Of a stretch of 64,000 bases of DNA, positions 58,800-64,000 are shown piece by piece (the stretch's first letter is position 1; every line of letters begins with the position of its first letter). The stretch is from positions 1,618,501-1,682,500 of the forward strand of contig NZ_JAPEMI010000001.1 of NCBI RefSeq assembly GCF_026342835.1, given 5' to 3'. Position numbers and translations under genes: made by a program. Source of the DNA: Streptomyces sp. NBC_00154 (GTDB lineage: Bacteria; Actinomycetota; Actinomycetes; Streptomycetales; Streptomycetaceae). Under the pieces are notes generated by a model that was not told the origin of the DNA, searched no databases, and saw only the letters and a list, made by a program, of their open reading frames with translations.

Positions 58800-58909
58800 C
58801 CACACCTTTCGACTCCTCGCGCCCCACCCGGATCCACCGATTTTGGCCCCGCCCGCGCCGTCCGACGAGGATGGTGGAATCCATCCGCCGCCTACCGGAG
58901 ACCGAGGAC

Positions 58910-59602
58910 ATGCCGACCGCCGACCGCCGCACCGCTCACAGCTCCGTCACACTCGACCGCCGCGAGGGACCGTACGGGGAGGTCGTCCTGCGGGAGCGGG
59001 GGGACGACTTCGAGATCATCGCCAACGGGTGCTTTCTGATGGACACCGCGGACGGGCGCTCCGAACGGCTGTTGATCGATGCCGCACTCGCCGCACTGCC
59101 CGCCGGGCGGACGGATCCGGCAGTGCTCGTCGGAGGGCTCGGGGTCGGCTTCTCGCTGGCGCACGCCGCCGCCGAGCCGCGCTGGGGGCGAATCGCGGTG
59201 GTCGAGCGGGAACAGGCGATCATCGATTGGCACCTGGACGGGCCGCTGGATCGGATCTCCGCTGCGGCGCTCGCCGATCCGCGGACGGCGATCCTGGCGA
59301 CGGATCTCGTCACATATCTGCATACGACTACGGACCGTTACGACGCGTTGTGTCTGGACATCGACAACGGACCGGACTGGACCGTCACCGAGGACAACGG
59401 AAGTCTCTACTCCGCTTCCGGCCTGGCGGACTGCTGGGAACGGCTCAATCCGGGTGGGGTGCTGGCGGTGTGGTCCGCGCAGCCGTCCGCCGCCTTCGAA
59501 CAGGCCCTGCAGAATGCCGGATTCAGTGGGGTAAGGACGGAAGAGGTGCATGTTGCCCGTGGTGTGCCCGACGTGGTTCATCTCGCACTTCGGGACGGCT
59601 GA
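58910..59602 (+). CDS. Spermidine-synthase-like methyltransferase-fold protein
   Basis: 230 residues from ATG 58910 (GGAGACCGAGGA upstream; ATG 58871 possible). RREGPYGEVVLRERGDDFEI, ANGCFLMDTADGRSERLLID, VLVGGLGVGFSLAHAA (nucleotide-binding glycine loop), IAVVEREQAIIDWH and LCLDIDNGPDW follow the spermidine synthase order. The Asp pair that binds putrescine is not clearly conserved, so a true aminopropyl transfer role is uncertain. Conserved singleton in streptomycetes. Confidence 0.82.
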   Translation: MPTADRRTAHSSVTLDRREGPYGEVVLRERGDDFEIIANGCFLMDTADGRSERLLIDAALAALPAGRTDPAVLVGGLGVGFSLAHAAAEPRWGRIAVVEREQAIIDWHLDGPLDRISAAALADPRTAILATDLVTYLHTTTDRYDALCLDIDNGPDWTVTEDNGSLYSASGLADCWERLNPGGVLAVWSAQPSAAFEQALQNAGFSGVRTEEVHVARGVPDVVHLALRDG

Positions 59603-59623
59603 GGTTCCCCCGCCGGGTATCCG

Positions 59624-59645
59624 GGCCCCTGGACGCCCGGGGGCC
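59624..59645. terminator. Hairpin after the spermidine-synthase-like gene
   Basis: GGCCCC (59624-59629) pairs with GGGGCC (59640-59645) across 10 nt, 21 nt after the stop. No T tract. Confidence 0.5.
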
Positions 59646-59837
59646 AAGCGTCACAAGACAGACACTCCGCCGCCTGCTTGCGTCCAACCCGTTCCCGTGC
59701 CGTTACACCCTGCGTAGCCGGGAACAGTCTGCTGGCTTTACGCTGCTGAGCGGCAAACGGGATCACCCACGAAATTCACAAGCGAAGACCGTGCGTCCGG
59801 GGGAATGACCCCCGCGAGAACGGGCAGGGGCGGGGCG

Positions 59838-60575
59838 ATGGAACAGACACACACCACCCACAACGGTGTCGCGGCCACCCCGGGCGCGCAGCGCCGGGTG
59901 CTGGTGGTCGAGGACGACGCGACGATCGTCGACGCCATTTCCGCACGCCTGCGGGCCGAGGGCTTTCTGGTGCAGACCGCGCTCGACGGCCCCGCGGCCG
60001 TCGACGCGGCCGAGGCCTGGCAGCCCGACCTGATGGTGCTCGACATCATGCTTCCGGGCTTCGACGGCCTGGAAGTCTGCCGCCGGGTTCAGGCCACACG
60101 GCCGGTGCCGGTGCTGATGCTGACCGCCCGGGACGACGAGACCGACATGCTCGTCGGCCTCGGCGTCGGCGCCGACGACTACATGACCAAGCCGTTCTCC
60201 ATGCGTGAACTGGCGGCCCGGGTACATGTCCTGCTGCGCCGGGTCGAGCGCGCGGCGCTGGCCGCGGTGACGCCGCGCAGCGGCATCCTGCGCCTCGGCG
60301 AGCTGGAGATCGATCACGCCCAGCGCCGGGTCCGGGTGCGCGCGGAGGACGTCCACCTGACGCCGACCGAGTTCGACCTGCTGGTCTGCCTGGCGAACAC
60401 GCCGCGCGCGGTGCTCTCCCGGGAGCAGCTGCTCGCGGAGGTCTGGGACTGGGCGGACGCTTCCGGTACCCGCACCGTCGACAGCCACATCAAGGCACTG
60501 CGCCGGAAGATCGGCGCGGAGCGGATCCGAACCGTGCACGGTGTCGGTTACGCCCTGGAGACCCCGGCGCCATGA
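59838..60575 (+). CDS. OmpR/PhoB-type response regulator
   Basis: 245 residues from ATG 59838. The receiver domain has acidic pocket VLVVEDDAT, phospho-Asp in LMVLDIMLPGFDGLEVC, MLTARDD and YMTKPFS (Lys). The winged-helix effector has LRLGELEIDHAQRRVRV, LTPTEFDLLVCLANTPRAVL and SGTRTVDSHIKALRRKIG. ATG of the kinase overlaps its stop (ATGA), so the pair is co-translated. Confidence 0.93.
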   Translation: MEQTHTTHNGVAATPGAQRRVLVVEDDATIVDAISARLRAEGFLVQTALDGPAAVDAAEAWQPDLMVLDIMLPGFDGLEVCRRVQATRPVPVLMLTARDDETDMLVGLGVGADDYMTKPFSMRELAARVHVLLRRVERAALAAVTPRSGILRLGELEIDHAQRRVRVRAEDVHLTPTEFDLLVCLANTPRAVLSREQLLAEVWDWADASGTRTVDSHIKALRRKIGAERIRTVHGVGYALETPAP

Positions 60576-61648
60576 CCCGGCCCGGCTCCGGACTGCGCCC
60601 TTTCTCGATCAAGGCCAAGCTGGGCACGCTGGTCGTGGTCTCGGTGTTCATCACGACCGGGCTGCTGATGGTGGCGGTGCGCACCAGGACCGAGCTGCGG
60701 TTCATCACAGTGTTCTCGGTGATCGCGACGCTGCTGATCACCCAGTTCGTGGCGCACGGGCTGACGGCGCCGCTGGACGAGATGACGAGGGTGGCCCGGT
60801 CGATCTCGCACGGCGACTACACCCGACGGGTGCGGGGCGCGGACCGGCGGGACGAGCTCGGTGATCTGGCCCAGACGATCAACCTCATGGCGGACGATCT
60901 GGAGGCCGTGGACCTGCACCGCAAGGAGCTGGTGGCCAATGTCTCGCATGAGCTGCGCACTCCCATCGCGGCGCTGAGAGCCGTCCTGGAGAACGTCGTG
61001 GACGGGGTCTCCGCCGCTGATCCGGAAACCATGCGCACGGCGCTGAAACAGACGGAGCGGCTCGGCAGGCTGGTGGAGACGCTGCTGGACCTGTCCCGGC
61101 TGGACAACGGGGTGGTCACCCTCAAGGCCCGCCGTTTCGAGGTGTGGCCGTATCTCTCGGGCGTACTGAAGGAAGCGAACCTCGCCGCCTCGCACCGCAG
61201 GCTGTCCTCCGGCTCCGGGAACCACACCCGCACGGACGTACATCTGCATCTGGACGTGTCGCCGCCCGAGCTGACCGCGCACGCGGACGCGGAGCGGCTC
61301 CACCAGGTGGTGGCCAATCTGATCGACAACGCGGTCAAGCACAGCCCACCGCACGGCCGGGTCACGGTGCGGGCACGGCGCGGCGCGCTGCCGGAGTCGC
61401 TGGATCTCGAGGTCGTGGACGAGGGTCCGGGCATTCCGGAGTCCGAGCGGCACCGGGTCTTCGAGCGTTTCAACCGTGGCAAGGTGGCGTCCCCGCACGG
61501 TCCGGGCAGTGACGGCGGTACGGGCCTGGGCCTGGCGATCGCCCGTTGGGCCGTGGATCTGCACGGCGGTCGCATCGGAGTGGCCGAATCGGCTCGCGGC
61601 TGCCGGATCCAGGTCACCCTTCCGGGGATCTCTCAACCACGCAATTGA
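60572..61648 (+). CDS. Sensor histidine kinase, partner of the 59838 response regulator
   Basis: 358 residues. Membrane helix AKLGTLVVVSVFITTGLLMV, almost no outer sensor loop (about 15 residues), then a second helix (FITVFSVIATLLITQFVAHG). HAMP (EMTRVARSISHGDYTRRVRG), HisKA LVANVSHELRTPIAALRAVL, and HATPase with LHQVVANLIDNAVKHSPPHG, VVDEGPGIPESER and GGTGLGLAIARWAV. The very small outer part means it senses within or at the membrane, like intramembrane-sensing kinases. Confidence 0.93.
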   Translation: MTRPGSGLRPFSIKAKLGTLVVVSVFITTGLLMVAVRTRTELRFITVFSVIATLLITQFVAHGLTAPLDEMTRVARSISHGDYTRRVRGADRRDELGDLAQTINLMADDLEAVDLHRKELVANVSHELRTPIAALRAVLENVVDGVSAADPETMRTALKQTERLGRLVETLLDLSRLDNGVVTLKARRFEVWPYLSGVLKEANLAASHRRLSSGSGNHTRTDVHLHLDVSPPELTAHADAERLHQVVANLIDNAVKHSPPHGRVTVRARRGALPESLDLEVVDEGPGIPESERHRVFERFNRGKVASPHGPGSDGGTGLGLAIARWAVDLHGGRIGVAESARGCRIQVTLPGISQPRN

Positions 61649-61907
61649 CGTGGGCCCCGAACCGGAAGGGCACGTTCTACGCGTCGTCCCACGAGGGGAT
61701 ATGGTCCACGTGGCCGTAGCCACGGCCACGCGTACCCGGAGTGAAGCGGAACCACGCTTGTTTCCCGCCATTTCCAGCGCCGAAACCCGCTCTTTGATGT
61801 GACTTGCACGACGAAGACCGGCCCGGTCTGCATGGAACGGTCAAGGAGGCGTAGCCTTGATTTCCGCTGTCCATCACCTTGTGAAGCGGAAGAGGGCGGT
61901 TGCCGCC

Positions 61908-64000
61908 GTGTCGTCTCAGTCCCCCAGTAACTCGAGCATCTCGACCGACCAAGCCAGCCCGGGTGCAAACCCGGCTGCCGCTTTCGGCCCCAATGAGTGG
62001 CTCGTCGACGAGATCTACCAGCAGTACCTCCAGGATCCCAATTCGGTCGATCGCGCCTGGTGGGACTTCTTCGCCGACTACAAGCCGGGTACGTCCGGCA
62101 CGGCGGACAAGCCCGTTCCCGGCGCCGCAGCCGCGGGGGCTGCGGTAACTCCGGCCCCGGCTGCCACCGCACCGGCGCAGACCGACCACGCCGCACCGGC
62201 CGCTCCGGCGCAGCCCGTGGCCCAGGCTCCGGCTCCGGCCGCCGCACCCGCCGCTCCGGCGGCGCCCGCGGTTGCCGCACCCGCTGCCCCGGCCGCTCCG
62301 GCCGCTCCGGCGAAGGCCGCGCCCGCGGCACCCGCCGCACCGGCAGCCGCGAAGGCCCCCGCCAAGGCGGCCCCGGCCACCGCGGCGGCCGAGGGCCCCG
62401 AGTACGTGACGCTGCGCGGTCCGTCCGCCGCCGTTGCGAAGAACATGAACGCCTCGCTGGAGCTGCCGACGGCCACGTCCGTCCGCGCCGTCCCGGTGAA
62501 GCTGCTCTTCGACAACCGCATCGTCATCAACAACCACCTCAAGCGCGCCCGCGGCGGGAAGATCTCCTTCACGCACCTCATCGGGTACGCGATGGTGCAG
62601 GCCCTCAAGGCCATGCCGTCGATGAACTACTCCTTCGCGGAGAAGGACGGCAAGCCGACCCTGGTCAAGCCGGAGCACGTCAACCTCGGTCTGGCCATCG
62701 ACCTGGTGAAGCCGAACGGCGACCGCCAGCTGGTCGTCGCGGCCATCAAGAAGGCCGAGACGCTCAACTTCTTCGAGTTCTGGCAGGCGTACGAGGACAT
62801 CGTCCGCCGCGCCCGCATCGGCAAGCTCGGCATGGACGACTTCACCGGAGTCACCGCCTCGCTGACCAACCCCGGCGGCATCGGCACCGTCCACTCGGTG
62901 CCCCGCCTGATGCCCGGCCAGGGCCTCATCATGGGTGTCGGCGCGATGGACTACCCGGCGGAGTTCCAGGGCACCTCCCAGGACACCCTGAACAAGCTGG
63001 GCATCTCGAAGGTCATGACGCTGACCTCGACGTACGACCACCGGGTCATCCAGGGCGCCGCCTCCGGCGAGTTCCTGCGGATCCTGGCCCAGCTGCTGCT
63101 CGGCGAGAACGAGTTCTACGACGAGATCTTCAAGGCGCTGCGCATCCCCTACGAGCCGGTCCGCTGGCTCAAGGACATCGACGCCTCGCACGACGACGAC
63201 GTCACCAAGGCCGCGCGGGTCTTCGAGCTGATCCACTCCTACCGGGTCCGCGGTCACGTCATGGCCGACACCGACCCGCTGGAGTACCGCCAGCGCAAGC
63301 ACCCCGACCTGGACATCACCGAGCACGGCCTCACCCTGTGGGACCTGGAGCGGGACTTCGCGGTCGGCGGTTTCGCCGGCAAGACGATGATGAAGCTCCG
63401 CGACATCCTCGGTGTGCTGCGTGAGTCGTACTGCCGCACCACCGGCATCGAGTTCATGCACATCCAGGACCCGAAGCAGCGCAAGTGGCTCCAGGACCGG
63501 GTGGAGCGTCCGCGCCCGAAGCCGGAGCGCGAGGAGCAGCTGCGGATCCTGCGCCGCCTCAACGCCGCCGAGGCGTTCGAGACGTTCCTGCAGACCAAGT
63601 ACGTCGGCCAGAAGCGGTTCTCGCTGGAGGGCGGCGAGTCCGTCATCCCGCTGCTCGACGCCGTCATCGACTCCGCAGCCGAGGCCCGCCTCGACGAGGT
63701 CGTCATCGGCATGGCCCACCGCGGCCGGCTGAACGTCCTGGCGAACATCGTCGGCAAGTCGTACGCGCAGATCTTCCGGGAGTTCGAGGGCAACCTCGAC
63801 CCGCGGTCGATGCACGGCTCCGGCGACGTGAAGTACCACCTGGGCGCCGAGGGCACCTTCACCGGCCTGGACGGCGAGCAGATCAAGGTCTCGCTGGCCG
63901 CCAACCCCTCGCACCTGGAGGCGGTCGACCCGGTCCTGGAAGGCATCGCCCGCGCCAAGCAGGACATCATCAACAAGGGCGGCACGGACTTCACGGTCCT
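61908..64000 (+). CDS. kgd: Multifunctional 2-oxoglutarate dehydrogenase E1/E2 (Kgd/SucA), partial
   Basis: The visible 697 residues begin at GTG 61908. [20 protein letters not shown] is the N-terminal E1 segment. An Ala/Pro-rich linker (about 75-160) replaces a lipoyl domain. The acyltransferase E2 catalytic domain (about 165-400; active-site region [20 protein letters not shown]) is followed by the thiamine-dependent E1 core ([50 protein letters not shown]). This fusion is specific to actinobacteria and drives the TCA step from 2-oxoglutarate to succinyl-CoA. A TTG at 61857 in the same frame with a better Shine-Dalgarno would add 17 residues. The C-terminus is outside the window. Confidence 0.95.
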   Translation, partial: MSSQSPSNSSISTDQASPGANPAAAFGPNEWLVDEIYQQYLQDPNSVDRAWWDFFADYKPGTSGTADKPVPGAAAAGAAVTPAPAATAPAQTDHAAPAAPAQPVAQAPAPAAAPAAPAAPAVAAPAAPAAPAAPAKAAPAAPAAPAAAKAPAKAAPATAAAEGPEYVTLRGPSAAVAKNMNASLELPTATSVRAVPVKLLFDNRIVINNHLKRARGGKISFTHLIGYAMVQALKAMPSMNYSFAEKDGKPTLVKPEHVNLGLAIDLVKPNGDRQLVVAAIKKAETLNFFEFWQAYEDIVRRARIGKLGMDDFTGVTASLTNPGGIGTVHSVPRLMPGQGLIMGVGAMDYPAEFQGTSQDTLNKLGISKVMTLTSTYDHRVIQGAASGEFLRILAQLLLGENEFYDEIFKALRIPYEPVRWLKDIDASHDDDVTKAARVFELIHSYRVRGHVMADTDPLEYRQRKHPDLDITEHGLTLWDLERDFAVGGFAGKTMMKLRDILGVLRESYCRTTGIEFMHIQDPKQRKWLQDRVERPRPKPEREEQLRILRRLNAAEAFETFLQTKYVGQKRFSLEGGESVIPLLDAVIDSAAEARLDEVVIGMAHRGRLNVLANIVGKSYAQIFREFEGNLDPRSMHGSGDVKYHLGAEGTFTGLDGEQIKVSLAANPSHLEAVDPVLEGIARAKQDIINKGGTDFTV

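Noticed and set aside
62130-62390. GC-rich tandem repeat
   Set aside because: It encodes the Ala/Pro-rich linker of the 2-oxoglutarate dehydrogenase. Low complexity is expected and the frame is intact.

Overview
The window looks like a Streptomyces chromosome. GC is very high throughout (codon third positions mostly G or C) and GTG/TTG starts are frequent. It carries a conservon operon (sensor, roadblock, DUF742, small GTPase), SpoIIE-type phosphatases, a lysine-rich Ku with a stand-alone LigD polymerase, and a fused actinobacterial 2-oxoglutarate dehydrogenase (kgd). All family names come from reading translations by eye; no database search was possible.

Region 1 (1 to about 15,957) is the distal part of an actinomycete integrative and conjugative element (AICE). 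A leftward operon reads, from its promoter end, a small conserved gene, a DUF2637 membrane protein, a GGDEF protein, a zinc-binding RRQ-motif protein, an FtsK-like DNA pump of the TraB/TraSA type, a small zinc-finger protein, two membrane (spread-type) proteins, a small soluble protein, a Prim-Pol replication protein and a RecA-like ATPase cut by the left edge. Integrase and excisionase would lie further left. A rightward GntR (KorSA-like) repressor sits at 8561 behind three CCTAGG operators. Between it and the right junction is a 6.5-kb cargo block: flavoprotein and XRE regulator, PIN-like nuclease, two membrane-anchored proteins (one with pentapeptide repeats) and one unknown gene. The right end is the 3' half of a tRNA-Arg(CCG) gene (attR, 15916-15956) followed by the tRNA's own terminator.

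Non-coding structure in region 1 is the most unusual part of the window. (i) A ~52-nt hairpin is present twice, each time just before the Shine-Dalgarno of a leftward element gene (1766-1823 and 8114-8165). (ii) A palindrome cluster lies directly 3' of traB, where TraB-recognised clt sites are known in related elements. (iii) A ~106-bp array of six TGTCCGG-type boxes occurs twice, 3.47 kb apart, with box positions conserved to one base. Each copy lies about 155 bp upstream of a leftward cargo gene.

Region 2 (16.5-28.9 kb): a PAS-GAF-PP2C phosphatase, glyA, a membrane/secreted protein gene broken by one in-frame TGA, a sedolisin protease, a large sensor-phosphatase-kinase of the SpoIIE/RsbW type, and the NHEJ pair ku / ligD polymerase. 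Region 3 (29-38 kb): a HEAT-repeat protein, a zinc-ribbon protein, a lipoprotein with a sensor kinase that has no neighbouring response regulator, an FtsW/RodA-type SEDS protein with its class B PBP, a DUF3291 protein and a proline-rich membrane protein.

Region 4 (38-54 kb): an ADP-ribosylglycohydrolase, two divergent diiron-oxygenase-like genes followed by a TetR regulator, a pseudokinase fused to a beta-propeller, an NlpC/P60 hydrolase, and a conservon with a styrene-monooxygenase-like flavoprotein just behind it. Region 5 (52.8-64 kb): a PP2C-like gene, a MarR regulator with its palindrome, a secreted GH25 lysozyme, lon with an HspR-type HAIR operator, a short stretch of gene remnants, a spermidine-synthase-like gene, a two-component pair, and kgd running off the right edge.

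At least eight genes have a TAnnnT/CAGACT -10 hexamer exactly 6-7 nt before the start codon and no Shine-Dalgarno, so leaderless transcripts seem common here.
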